Below, piece by piece: positions 17,961 to 28,905 of a stretch of 33,019 bases of DNA. Source of the stretch: Bremia lactucae (Eukaryota; Oomycota; Peronosporomycetes; Peronosporales; Peronosporaceae). Each line of letters starts with the position of its first letter. Position 1 is the first letter of the stretch. Made by a program: the position numbers and the translations under genes. The notes below the pieces were generated by a model, which saw only the letters and a program-made list of their open reading frames with translations, searched no databases and was not told the origin of the DNA. The DNA is taken from assembly GCF_004359215.1 (NCBI RefSeq), contig NC_090612.1:931176-964194 (forward strand), read 5' to 3'.

Positions 17961-19389
17961 GCCTCGCCATAATTCAACGGATCACGTTCAGTGATATAAT
18001 TTACTTCCGTCGTGATGACCCCCTTCTGATGATTATCATCCAGCGAAACACTTGCTCTCGAGCGCGTTTCATACCGCGATCTCTGCCAGGCTTTGTTTCA
18101 CTTCTTCTGAGTCTTGTTACGAGTAGTTTGTTGCGCAACAATCTCTGTCGAAGCACTCGTTGCTTCATCTCCTTCTAACGTCACCATTTTATTGCCATTT
18201 TCGACATTAATTTCACGCTGAATATGTGAATTCTGTGCATCAGTCAATGTCTCGATATTTTCACATGCTGAGTGACAATGACCACTCTCTCTTCCTTTGA
18301 AGCACACGATGTCCTTTCACCTCGTCACTCTTACTAACAATCACTCCGACTGGTGCTCGTTGCTGAAGAGAATTCTTGCGTGGGTCCCTGTAAACTGTGC
18401 ATATCGATCTAAATGCCACGATAGAGCTTAAATCAGGAACCGTTTTCATAAGCACTTCGATAGGAGATGCCCTTTTTGGTTGGAGCGACTCGAACTCCGA
18501 TTTAGCATGTATGCAGCGTACTCCACGGCATCTCTCCAGAAATACAAAGGTAGTCCAAAGGCAAATATCATACGGCCTGGCCATGTTCAAGATGGCCCTG
18601 TGCATGCGCTCTGCCTATCTGTTTGACGCTTGATTTCCGACTTCAAACGCTTTGACGCGTGACCCTAGTTTTCTTGCAAAAAAAATCAACGTTCTGATAT
18701 CCACCACCTCCATCAGTAGGCAAAATGTGAATCCTACAATCAAACATTTTCTCGAAGAACACCAACAATGCTCGAATCTCTTGGCTGCAGCGTCCTTGGT
18801 CTTGGATAAAAACACGCGGCAATAATTTGACTTATGATCAACAAAGTTAATCAGGTACCGATTACCTAGACGATCTCTCGGCGTCATCGGATTCTTCAAA
18901 TCGCTGCATATCACCCTCCAATTCTTTCATTTGGGAAATTGTTGCCAGTATCTTTCTTCGACTGATCGTTTTTTTGTTTGTTTTCCTTGCGCACAAGTCA
19001 CACAATCCACGCACATGTCGCTCAACTGTATTCCCGATCTTGGGTCTTTTGCAATACGTTCGATGCTGTCGTAAGACAAATGTGCCTTACGTCGATGAAA
19101 ATTCATCAACGTGTCAGCTTGCACATCCAGATCAACTTTGGCATTCGCTTCTACATTTATAATCGACATGATATATCGCGCGGCGCCATGACTAAACGTT
19201 CTGGCTCAGCTTTTACCATCAGTTCGTGGTTATTCATCTGAACATTGAATACCACGATACCAGTCTTGGCCTGCACCAAAGACCAAACATTATCCACGTA
19301 CGTAAAGCTGAAACCCTTTTCCTCCAGCTTCCCATACGACATTATGCTTCTCGTAATCAATAGTGCAAGATGGAGATCAGTCAGTCGAA
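17961..19389 (-). pseudogene. Cop2 pre-integrase, integrase core and linker, broken
   Basis: Frame 19169-18927 has 'MNFHRRKAHLSYDSIERIAK' and 'MCVDCVTCAQGKQTK', the HHCC-like zinc region of Copia integrase. Frame 18914-18615 gives the core start 'MICSDLKNPMTPRDRLGNRY' and 'LINFVDHKSNYCRVFLSKTK' with the first catalytic Asp. Downstream, in shifted frames, 'LPLYFW', 'DAVEYAAYMLNR'-like sequence and 'ASPIEVLMKTVPDLSSIVAF' complete the catalytic and C-terminal parts (18605-18261). 18307-17961 is an acidic/Thr-rich linker to RT. Confidence 0.78.
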
Positions 19390-19773
19390 TTATACTGGAC
19401 TTACATGCACTCGAAGTAAGACTGAACCGACTTTTGAGACACGAAGCGTTTGACCATCTGGAAGCATGCATTTACTTTCACAATCACTTGATTCGTTCAG
19501 CATGCGCTCATCACTCACAAGATGACGACTGGAACCACTATTCAATATCCAATGATTTTGAACTTTGGTCAAATCATCGACTATAGCAAGAGTCATGTTA
19601 ACACCACGTCGATGTCTCTTTTCTTTGTTCTTGTTCTTCTTTCCACGACAATCTGTCGCAATGTGACCAACCTTGTTGCAATTGCAACAAGTCCTAATTT
19701 CTGTTCTTGGCCTTGATCCCATGCAGTACGACATCCTATCCAGTAGTCGTTGTGCCTCGCACGTCAATTTCAA
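19390..19773 (-). pseudogene. Cop2 zinc knuckle and protease with Asp-to-Asn catalytic change
   Basis: An open frame with the CCHC knuckle CNCNKVGHIATDC, a Lys-rich hinge ('GKKNKNKEKRHRRG') and the protease loop 'NHWILNSGSSRHLVSDERML'. The family has DSGSS here; the catalytic Asp codon GAT reads AAT, so the enzyme would be dead even if made. The rest, 'ESKCMLPDGQTLRVSKVGSV', is the normal continuation. Confidence 0.85.
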
Positions 19774-20813
19774 TTACTTGTGCAAAGTGTGCAAGCTCCT
19801 CCGCGTGTCTTAAATAATCCATTCGATTATCTTAGCGAGTAGTACGTGACGGAAATTCGTAGAAGCGTACGGCAAAATGTTTTCAACCACCAGCGCTTCT
19901 GCACCTCCAGTCGCGTCGCTCACTGCAACGAGGTACAAATTATTTAGGCCAAGACCTCTTCGGCTTTTCTTGCAGTTAAAAGCTTGTTGGCTTGAACTTG
20001 GGTAATTGTTGTCGGAAACGTTTGGTGCAAGCATTCCATCACATACTACAGAGAAGGTTGCTGTTGCCACCAAGTCTCAAGCTGCTTATGATAGTACCGC
20101 TCCGCAGTACACCCAGGTAATGTCCAAGTAAATCAGCTTTGACTTCTTCAGATCAATTAAATTCACATGCCATCTGGGCCAGCACAAGCTGCCCGACGAA
20201 TGATGGCATCAATCAAGAAAACCAGATCCTAATTCTTCGTATAATTTTTTCCCATCGAAAAGGGACCAATTGATAGTTTTCTCTGGCAAGTTTTAGGGTC
20301 TCAAATACCATTCATCTGTTGTGAAACGTAGTCACGAGGCAAATTCGGTAGTGCTGGTGCACGCTACGGTGCAGGCGCTTGGTGCATCGCCTCGCCTTGC
20401 CTCATAGCAGCAAACTCTTGATGCTGTCGATACATAGAGCTCTGGAACTGCGGAACTTTCGGCAGATTTGCTCTCACAGGTGGAGGCGAGTGAAGGAGTG
20501 CATTCATCTCCATTCGTGACGAACAAAAACCTCTTCCAAATGCTGACTGAAAAATACCAGTCTCTTGAGCTCCCTTCATGCGCTGTTCCTCCCCTCACTT
20601 AAGCTGCGAAAGCTCGAGACGAGCCATGCAATCTTGCATGGCGGTCAATGCTTCGAGGATCTTGCGATTTACGCTGCTGGTTTCATCGACCACCTTACAC
20701 GTGCCTGCCTCTGCAGACTCGGTACATGGCGACATGGCAACCTGATTGCGTTCGCCCGGTGTCACAGGCGCGCCTTCATTCCGCGCAGGGACTACAGGCT
20801 TTTTTGGTCTCAT
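19774..20813 (-). pseudogene. Cop2 gag, start at PBS, broken
   Basis: The ATG at 20813 lies in the PBS and opens MRPKKPVVPARNEGAPVTPG to 20595 ('ILEALTAMQDCMARLELSQL', probably helical). Coding then moves to 20579-20364 ('GIFQSAFGRGFCSSRMEMNA', 'SMYRQHQEFAAMRQ'), shows little recognisable to about 20100, and resumes at 20073-19810. It is a Copia-type Gag by position; no single domain is decisive. Confidence 0.65.
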
Positions 20814-20817
20814 AACC
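20806..20817 (-). other. Primer binding site of Cop2 (initiator-Met half-tRNA type)
   Basis: GGTTATGAGACC abuts the LTR end and differs by an inserted A from the Cop1 site. The gag ATG lies inside it. Confidence 0.65.
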
Positions 20818-21026
20818 TATAAAGATTCCTATAAAAAAACCAACCATTTCTTCGAGTGAAAATGTGATACCGTTGCTGATTTTTTGTATGTATTTCCATG
20901 CCTCCATACATTGTGTTCACTTTAACCACAGCGCGGTCGTTTCACTGACGTCGTAGCCGCGAACAGCCGCCCATCACCGAAACTCCTCCACTGTCATGTA
21001 AGCCACATAAAAACCAGCTTCCAACA
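20818..21026 (-). repeat. 5' LTR of Cop2
   Basis: Minus-strand start TGTTGGAAGCTGG, end AATCTTTATA. Pairs with 16188-16399. Confidence 0.85.
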
Positions 21027-21703
21027 GGAGGCACGGCTGCTAACGGTCCCCATTAATCTTGACGCTGCCTCCTGGATTTGGCCAATGCGTGGTGCTTAAA
21101 TGTAAAAGAGATGACAGGCGCCGTAAAAGAAGCTTGCGATGCTGGCAAAAAACGATGCGTGCAACGGCTCTGGTAAACCCTGGTAATCCCTCAGGCCACC
21201 TGGCTCAAGTTTTGGCCGGAAAGAGGGGACGTGGCGTTCCATAAAATTTTCTACTCGAAGCAGCTGTGAATGGTGTAATCGAAAGGGTCACAAGATTTCA
21301 TGCCAAGCTTACGGACATGTACCGCAGACTTTGCTAGTCTTGGACGTGTTTTCGAACGATTTTTTTAGATGGAGATGGAATTATTGAAAAAAATAGTACG
21401 TATATTGATATTTGTGGCCTGCTTGCTAAATGAAAATTATCTCGAGGTACCTGCATAAAAATATCACAATTCTCGTGAGACCAAATCCTGTAGCCTGAGT
21501 AGCAAGGACGAGGAAATTTGCCGCAATGAAGGCATTAGCCAGCGTAGATTTAGCAATTATTTTTGGGTTGACGACACGTGCGCTTGTTGTGACATTCTTG
21601 ACCGCAGGACCGGCATCTCGTTTGAAAATTCTTAAATCCTTTGGCCGTCCAGGTGTAGCCACTGAGGCCGACTCATTTATCGATGTGCTTGAAATAGATG
21701 CGA
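21027..21703. other. Unassigned 677 bp between Cop2 and G2b
   Basis: Short open frames exist on both strands at 21426-21716 (minus, about 96 codons) and 21526-21708 (plus), but I recognise no domain in either. The composition is mixed, with AT-rich parts near 21360-21430. This is the longest stretch not tied to a retroelement and might be older genomic DNA or an eroded element. Confidence 0.4.
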
Positions 21704-22237
21704 TGTAACGGGGCACTACGACTTGTACTGCTTCAGTACAAGTCCACTTCGCACTGCTTCAGTTGCGAGTGGTGCCTTACGTTATTTCACGTACACTAGT
21801 ACGTCCAGAGGAAGACTTCTCTTTAAGGTAACTAGCTTAAAGAGGGTAAAATAGAAACTATATTAATATAATTAAGTATCTCTTGTTGTTCTATCTGTTG
21901 ACTCTAACTTAATTTGGAAAGAATATTTTAGCAGCCTAATGAGCTTTAATATTATTTGTATTCTACAAGTTTAAATAAGAAAAAAGAGAGTAAATAGAAT
22001 AAACTGATACTAAACATGCAATCGAAATCTTATCTTATCTGTCTCTCTCTTTTGTTTACATCTACAGTTGATTAGTCTGCGGGATAAATAGATATAATGG
22101 CCTTTACCTATTTATGGATAAGATTTCTGAACATTACTATTTAAAAAAATATACTCCAAATATTATCTACCTTTTACATAATATATTAACTAACAACCTT
22201 TAAATGTTAATTTCATGTAACGATACACCCCGTTACA
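21704..22237 (-). repeat. 3' LTR of G2b
   Basis: Plus-strand ends TGTAACGGGGCACTACG and GATACACCCCGTTACA, 534 bp. It is diverged from the G2a LTR up to 22187 but identical after it. It has an extra AT-rich block near 21910-22000. The PPT AAGGGAGGGGTGA (minus, 22250-22238) abuts it. Confidence 0.85.
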
Positions 22238-22374
22238 TCACCCCTCCCTTAAACGACAGTCACTCTGACTGTCATTGGATGGAGTGGTCACTATGTGACC
22301 AATCTATGTAAAAATGATGTTGATTGGTCAGGACCATCATTTTAAATCCCATCGCATGAAGATAGAACAAATTC

Positions 22375-23280
22375 ATGCGGGGTGCTGATAGTGCGGCGCC
22401 TTCGGCTGCGGTTCGTCCAGCCGCGGTTGACACATTATTGTATCTTGCGGCAGACGTTTCGTCTGCCGTAGTATCTTCTACTCGCGCTACACTAGATGTT
22501 GCGGGTGCACGAATGATTCACCGCGTGAATACGACCCCTCTTTGGAGGTCGACTACGAATGCGATTTAGACAAAATGGCCGACTCGGGGAGAATAGAACA
22601 GTCGCCTGATGGACGTCAGGCGGCTGACAACGAGCCTTCGAATGAATGGGCTCATTCTGATAGACGAGTTAATAGTCTATTTAGTTCCGATGATGAGGAT
22701 GATCCCTCATCGCCCGTTCCGTCTCCCGTACGGTCACCTGCACCTGTTTCTGTGCAAGGTGATGACGATGGCGTAAGCCATCGTAATAAAAGTTCTTGTG
22801 GTACCCCTGCTTCAGTGGGTACCACTAAGGGGAGTTAAGAGAATAAAATGTCTCATCTCGCCCCTGAGAAGAAGCCGTGCCTTTTGCCAAAACGGCTTAT
22901 CAATAGCTTGTCTGGAGAGACTACTCCTCACAATAAATATCCCTTATTTATTGCGACAAAGCTCCATGGCCTTGATCCCAGCGCGAAGAACTTTCGCGCT
23001 GAGGAAGATTTTTATCTCGATGCTTTTTTCAAGCATCGATGGTTGAGTGACAACAATAAGCAATATAATTATGCAAGCCTGGAGCGCGTTCATTCGCAAT
23101 GTTAAAGACATTGGACGCGAAGCCTGGCTTCAAACCTTAACGCGAATCGCGTTAAGTTTGAGAAACGAACTTTAACCGGTGCAAATTATGAATTGCTTCG
23201 GTTGCCACGTGAGGCTGGGCTTCCATGCCTCACGTAGGGTGGTTCCTGTCCGTGTTGTGTTGACAACTCGAAGAGGGTAA
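22375..23280 (+). pseudogene. G2b antisense ORF, identical to the G2a copy
   Basis: Same ATG, frameshifts and stops as 9758-10663, at +12617: an Ala-rich start, an acidic Ser/Pro segment, a basic segment from 22848, and an end at 23278-23280. Because the two copies are identical, the damage is one set of events and adds no independent evidence for or against function. Confidence 0.5.
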
Positions 23281-23367
23281 AAGAGGATGTATATTCCCTT
23301 TCTTCACCCTGGGGAAGGGCTCGTATCTCGATTGAGATGCGGGATGCAATCGACGTTTTGCAATCGG

Positions 23368-24424
23368 TCAACAGGTGCCAGGGGCGCGTGTTTTTCGATG
23401 GACCTTCTGGTCCATCGGATGGGTCTCGTCATACTGACGGACGAGGCCCTCAACGTCATCAACCAGCTGGAAATAAGGCTCTCAGCTGTCATGTGAAGGT
23501 GGACAACCACGCCAGCGAACAAGATAACTCGTTCATGGCATCTTCAAATCACGATGGTTCTGCATACGGTTCTAAGTAAACGTTGACCACCGTGGGAATT
23601 CACCAATCGTTGTGGTGGAGGAGGGAAATTAGATCCGAACTGTGTGTCGGATCTAATGTCGAAGTTCGATAAAATCGATCGCTTCCTCCATTATTTGGAG
23701 GAGGGACTTGACCACGAGCGTGGCAGGCGTCGCTCGTTGAAGCAGACGATGCAGGGTTACCATACCGAGCGGTCGAAAGACCGTTCGAAGAGATCGTACT
23801 CCATGTTGGAGTACGAACGGAAATATCCCGCTCTTCGTGATAAGCTGTCGTCAGCTCATCGCAGTTTTGAGGAAACTCGGAACCGGCATAAGAAACTCCA
23901 CATTCAACATGAGAATCTGGTTCGCGATCACAAGAATCCTTCAAAGTTTCTTGAAAAGGGTGGTCAGATCCGTCCTCGGAAGGAATCGCGTACTGATGGT
24001 ACGGGCGGAGCCGACCAACGTAAAACGTAAGATGCGTTCGCATCCTACGTCGCAATTCTATTGTGCACGCATTGCCTTTGCGATGCAGTACACGGAAAGG
24101 CCCAATGAACTTGAATAGTAGTTTACTGCTACCCACATTAGTGACTACACGCTTAGGTAGGTTTACCGTAGAGAGTACTACTAGATCATTAATTTTAGAT
24201 GAAAGAACGTTTGCTCTTTCATGTTTGTCTGCATTCATTTTCTGACGGTCCACTGCGTTAGCAATGGAATCCTGTACGAAACGGATTACTGATTCTCGAG
24301 CCAGCAGATATTCCTCTGCTGACTCATTTGTTTTAATCTTTTCCAGTGCGCTTTGTGCGCACTGCCATGAGATCTTTTTCATTTTTCTCATCTTCGATGT
24401 CGGTTGCTCCGACATCGGCATCAT
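23368..24424 (-). pseudogene. G2b integrase C-terminus, linker and chromodomain
   Basis: Same sequence as 10751-11807, including the TGA at the chromodomain Trp (23484-23482) and the stop at 23370-23368. Integrase C-terminal motifs 'KLLFKFIGPFRVLHRKGNAC' and 'THLTFYVGRLRPYHQY' are in the open frame 24424-23600. Confidence 0.83.
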
Positions 24425-24605
24425 TCGCGTCGTTGATTACTTTGACGCGTGATGATCATGAGCCAGAAATGGTTTTGCTCGTCGTGCGACGTGCGAGTCC
24501 TCTCCTCTGAAACTAGAGGGTCACCTCTTACTGGGTGGGAATGCGAGGATGGCGTAAGCCATCCACGAAGAACGGTGTATGCGTTGCTGACGCATGCACC
24601 GAATT

Positions 24606-24792
24606 ATTGATGGCGAATTCGATCATCGGTAAAAACTCACTTCAATTCGGATACGATTGGACGTATCCTCGAAGTATCTCTTCGAGGACAAGATTTACAC
24701 GTTCTGTTTGACCATCCGTCTCTAGGTGATCAGAAGTTGACATAGTCAGCCGTGTTCCAAGAGATCGGTACACGGATTGCCAGAAATCCGCC
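24606..24792 (-). pseudogene. G2b integrase core, C-terminal half
   Basis: The minus strand reads 'RITADFWQSVYRSLGTRLTM' and 'LETDGQTERVNLVLEEILRG', the third catalytic motif with Glu kept, ending 'YVQSYPN'. The sequence before 'RITADFW' on this strand is not integrase, because the N-half lies next to it in the opposite orientation. Confidence 0.85.
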
Positions 24793-25290
24793 GTGATTCG
24801 TGGATACACAGCCGGTACCGGCGACACTCCGCGTGTCTCGTCCCAACTCACAATAATTTTTCGCTTGCGTATCACGTATGAGTGTTACGATGCACCAACA
24901 AGTGGGCATCGTGGACGTGAGAAGACTTACCTCACAGTAAGTCGCGACTTTTACTGGACCCGCCAGTATCAGTTCGTGCGCAAGTACATTCGTGCTTGCG
25001 AGGAGTGTCAACGGGTGAAGCCTAGCCCTTCATCTCGTGCACCTCTTTAGCCTCTTATATTTCCGGCAGAGTGTTGGCAGTCCGCATCTATGGACTTCGT
25101 CTTCGGATTTCCCGAAGACGATCACAAAAACAATGGAATCCTTTGTTTTTGTAGACAGATTCAGCAAGATGGTACATCTGGTTGCACTACCAGCGTGAAT
25201 TACGGCTCCGGGTTGTGCCCGTGTCTTTATCGACAAGGTATTCAAACTTCACGGTTTACCCCGTGAATTGGTCTCGGATAGAGAATACAA
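24793..25290 (+). pseudogene. G2b integrase zinc domain and core N-half, inverted
   Basis: On the plus strand, opposite to the rest of G2b: 'GYTAGTGDTPRV', zinc domain 'YDAPTSGHRGREKTYLTVSR' and 'CEECQRVKPSPSSRAPL', a TAG at 25048-25050, then core 'SMDFVFGFPEDDHKNNGI' with the first Asp, a small shift, and 'VSDRE' near 25270-25285 with the second Asp. It ends where the minus-strand half begins ('xPRITADFW'), so one ~0.5-kb segment has been flipped. 25291-25431 is unassigned. Confidence 0.82.
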
Positions 25291-25431
25291 TAAGCCGTTG
25301 CGTGTTGTGTATCGATCGGATGACGATGGATATAAAGCCGGTAAATCTTTATAAGATTTATTGGATGGATTCATTAAATGATCCATTAAACATAAAGGTC
25401 CTTATCTTCTGTGTAGGCTTTCTTTATGTCA

Positions 25432-25935
25432 TCAACTAAGGGTTGATGACGGAACACTCGCAGTGAGTGTTGCAACAGTGGAATTAATTTCACTGCTCGA
25501 GTGCACTGCCGACTCGAAATCGGGTCGGCGTGATAACGCATCAGCGACAACATTAAGTCGTCCTGGTTTATACTCCACGGAAAAATTATACTCCGCGGAA
25601 AAGGATAGCCACCTCGCCATTCTTTGCGAGAGGTGTGGTCTATTTACGGCCGTGCGTAATGACGCATGGTCCGTATATACGATGAACGGTCTATCTCCGA
25701 GGAGATAGACCCCTAATTTAGCCAATGAATATTTCATGGCAAGGACTTTCTTGTCATGCACTGGGTAATTGCGTTCAGCTGGTTGCAACTGGCCCGATTG
25801 GTAACAGACGACGCGCTCCGCGCCGTCTGGATCGTATTGCATTAACGCGCAGCCGAATGCGTAATTGCTGGCGTCACAGACCACATAAAATGGTCTGTCG
25901 TGATCTGCAATCACCAAGATTGGCGATTGCATCAA
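25432..25935 (-). pseudogene. G2b RNase H domain, intact frame
   Basis: 167 open codons: 'RPFYVVCDASNYAFGCALMQ' (first Asp), 'ERVVCYQSGQLQPAERNYPV', 'KVLAMKYSLAKLGVYLLGDR', 'FIVYTDHASLRTAVNRPHLS' (Asp), 'RMARWLSFSAEYNFSVEYKP', 'NVVADALSRRP'. This is the standard Gypsy RNase H and connection, with no stop. It is the best-kept enzyme domain in the window, but it lies in a dead element. Confidence 0.9.
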
Positions 25936-26034
25936 GCTTTTCTTGATACCTTCAAAGAAACGCTGACAATCAGTGTTCCGTAACTATTTTTGGTCTTTTT
26001 CAAGAGACGAGAGAGATGAGCTGTCATCTCGGCA

Positions 26035-26805
26035 TTATTGCGTGAGTAGTTTTGCAAGTACGCCGCTAAACCAAAGAACTTCGTAGATCCATGACATCGG
26101 ATAGATCTGGCCAGTCGGTAATTGCCTTGATCTTTTCGGGATCAGGGCGCACGCCGTGTTTACCGACGATGCACCCAAGAAGCGGTATTTCGCTTGCAGC
26201 GAAAATTCACTTCTTGAGATTTGCGTACAACTTATGCTTTCGCAAAGTGTAAGAACCTGATGAACGTAAGTTTTATGAACTTCCACGTCCGTCTTTTCGT
26301 TCATGGCCCGGCTATGAACGAATACATCGTCAAAATAACTCGGTGCGAATTCTCGTACCGGGCTTAACAGATCCGTTACGCATCTGTTGAATATTGCAGG
26401 GGCATTACTATGCCTCTGTAGCATTACTAGCTATTCCCAGAGCATCCCACTCGGAGTGCTCACTGCTGTGTACGGGATGTCCCTTTCACGCATAAAGATT
26501 TGATAGAACCCATCAATTAGATCCATAGACGAAAAGATCGTACTCTTACACATACCATCTTTGATTACGTCTTTTCTAGGTATCGGCGTTTGAGCCGGTA
26601 CCGTTGCAGCATTCAGTTCGTTGAATGCGTGCACTATCCGCCATCCTCCTGTGGTCTTTCGCACACAGAAGGTCGGAGAGCTGTGTAAGGGGGGGGTTGA
26701 CTCCCTTACATGGCCCGCTTTTAATCGATCGGTAAAGAATTTATCGATCGCAAGTACTTGTTCACGAGGCATTGACCACTGCTTCATGACACAGCACTTG
26801 AGCAC
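26035..26805 (-). pseudogene. G2b reverse transcriptase, two stops
   Basis: Frame 26805-26431 covers 'KQWSMPREQVLAIDKFF', 'SSPTFCVRKTTGGWRIVHAF', 'SSMDLIDGFYQIFMRERDIP' and 'YTAVSTPSGMLWE', then TAG where Trp is expected. The same frame resumes 26424-26035 with 'LQRHSNAPAIFNRCVTDLLS' and the catalytic 'SYFDDVFVHSRAM' near 26340. The thumb region then drifts out of frame after 'YRFLGASS'. 25936-26034 is decayed connection. Confidence 0.88.
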
Positions 26806-26814
26806 GATCTCATG

Positions 26815-27300
26815 TCAAGTGCCTTTATCCTTAGGCAACTCGCATGGAACTTCTTCAGGGAATACATCCCTGAATTCAATCAAATCCTTGTGTAAAGGAT
26901 TTGTCTTACGTGACTCCCAGAATTGAGTAGTATATCTCTCGATCCAAGTCTTCACATCGAGGACACTTTCGTCCATCGATGAGCTGCTGAGAACCCGTTC
27001 GTTCTCTGCAAAAATTACCGCTGACCGGATATCGGTTACGTAATCGTCCTCTGTGACGAGTACGCAGATCTGCTTGATTTTACCACCATGCAGATCTATC
27101 AAGAACCGCTTAGGTTCTAGGGTTGATAATTGAGTTATCTTCGAAGTTAACTTCGGAGGCGCATACAGATCAAGAGTATAAGCGCCTACTCTTGATAGTT
27201 ATTCAACAAGACATTTAATGTCTCGGTTACTTCCTGGGATTTATCCACAGGCTGCCGTAAAATTAGTCCCTCAGCATCTGAAATCTAGTCACTTCAACAT
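26815..27300 (-). pseudogene. G2b protease-RT linker
   Basis: Open frame 27102-26815 ends 'NPLHKDLIEFRDVFPEEVPC', the usual lead-in to Gypsy RT, after an acidic Ser-rich part. 27103-27300 is the same linker in broken frames. Confidence 0.7.
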
Positions 27301-28184
27301 TAACTATTTGAGGAGTTTTCTCCTCAAGTACATGGGGACTTATTCCCTCCTCGTCGTCCGAGTGTGATCGCGCTATCACAGTCGGGTCCTCTGCGGTCGA
27401 CTCTCTATTCGTCCTAGGATCATCGTGTTGCCCCTTTTGGACAACAGGTATCTTTCTTGAACATCACCCGCTACGCGTAAATTCACGTCTTAATCCACTC
27501 GACATATTCGAGTGGTGGACCTTCGGCGCTACCTGTGCATCTGCACAGCCGCGAAAGCTGACTCCACAGGGTGATTAGTAGTGACACTCTGATCTTGTGC
27601 ATTCACAATGACGACCGTACCACAAATGAGGCCATCGCACTCACTCGTAGTTCATCCACATGATTGTGGACGCTCCAAGACGTTCATCAGATGGCCATCT
27701 GATGAACAAGTGGCAGGCATCTTTACGGATCGATGCTGCTAGCTGATTATTGGCTCATATATGTAGAGCCAAGGTAAATCTAGGATGGCATCAAATTTGT
27801 CATTCAAATCCAGTACGATAAATAATCATCGTACTGTAAATCTCTTAACGTGTAGTGAAATTTCACTACGCATTTCATACTGTTATCGATGCGCCTGTCG
27901 CTAGACGCACCGTCATCCTCGTTGAAGGGATGTCGCGCTGAAAATATTTGAGCCTACGACCCTCTAGTGACTGGCGACGAATAAAGTTATTCGACGCTTC
28001 GCAGTCAACTAGGAATCTAAGTGACAAATCATTTGTCACTTTTACTTCAAGGTGATGAGGGATACCTCATCACCAGGTGCAAAGGCACATAATGATTGTG
28101 TGTCTGGAGCAACTTTAGTCAAGAGATTTGCAAATTCTCTTGGGGTTGCTGGATCAGTAGGGCGTTGCGCCCCTACTGACCCCG
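27301..28184 (-). pseudogene. G2b protease, catalytic loop DCEAS
   Basis: From 28184: 'DPATPREFANLLTKVAPDTQ', 'APGDEVSLITLK', then 'LRFLVDCEASNNFIRRQSLE' near 28020-27960, where DCGAS is expected (Gly to Glu, one G-to-A change), and 'MTVRLATGASITV'. Stops follow. 27800-27330 is the post-protease part, a diverged copy of 28450-28900. Confidence 0.75.
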
Positions 28185-28185
28185 N
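28185..28185. other. Single N
   Basis: One unknown base exactly where the perfect inverted repeat begins. Confidence 0.95.
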
Positions 28186-28905
28186 GGTTTACCTTGGCTC
28201 AGAAAATACGAGCCAAGGATCAGCTGGCAGCATCGATCCGTAAAGATGCCTGCCACTTGTTCATCAGATGGCCATCTGATGAACGTCTTGGAGCGTCCAC
28301 AAGCGTGTGGATGTACTACGAGTGAGTGCGATGGCCTCACTTGTGGTACGGTCGTTAGTACAACCGCACAAGATCACAGTGTGATTACCAATCACAATGT
28401 GGAGTCAGCTGCCGGCGGCTGTGTTAATGCACAGGCAGCGCCGAAGGTCCAATACGTGGGGACCTCTTCCCTCAACGTCTTCCGAGTGTGATTGCGCTAT
28501 CACAGTCGGGTCCACTACGGTCGACTCTCTACTCGACCTTGGATCATCGTGTTGTCCTTTCTGGGCAACCGGTATACTCCTTGAATGTCGCCCACTAAGC
28601 GTACATTCATGTCCCAATCCACTCGACCTTTTCGAGTGGTGGACCTTCGGCGCTGCCTGTGCATTAACACAGCCGCCGGCAGCTGACTCCACATTGTGAT
28701 TGGTAATCACACTGTGATCTTGTGCGGTTGTACTAACGACCGTACCACAAGTGAGGCCATCGCACTCACTCGTAGTACATCCACACGCTTGTGGACGCTC
28801 CAAGACGTTCATCAGATGGCCATCTGATGAACAAGTGGCAGGCATCTTTACGGATCGATGCTGCCAGCTGATCCTTGGCTCGTATTTTCTGAGCCAAGGT
28901 AAACC
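28186..28905. repeat. Perfect 266-bp inverted repeat with 188-bp spacer
   Basis: Arms 28186-28451 and 28640-28905 are exact reverse complements as read by eye. The right arm continues a diverged direct copy of 27540-27790. The left arm therefore puts the post-protease coding on the plus strand. Confidence 0.85.

Larger units (their letters stand above)
16188..21026 (-). mobile_element. Ty1/Copia element Cop2, full span with both LTRs, decayed
   Basis: LTRs at 20818-21026 (5') and 16188-16399 (3') flank gag, knuckle, protease, integrase, RT and RNase H on the minus strand in Copia order. Flanking GGGGG (16183-16187) and GGAGG (21027-21031) may be a target duplication with one change. Stops and a gap-and-filler event in RT disable it. 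Confidence 0.87.
22188..24605. repeat. 2.4-kb identical direct repeat, copy 2
   Basis: Identical by eye to 9571-11988, offset 12617. Confidence 0.85.

Noticed and set aside
21426..21716. 96-codon minus-strand frame as a host gene
   Set aside because: No recognisable domain, an equally long frame on the other strand, and its end runs into the G2b LTR.
27540..27790. Tandem duplication of the protease region as a domain repeat with function
   Set aside because: The copies are diverged, broken, partly inverted and bounded by an N and a gap, which points to assembly or rearrangement.
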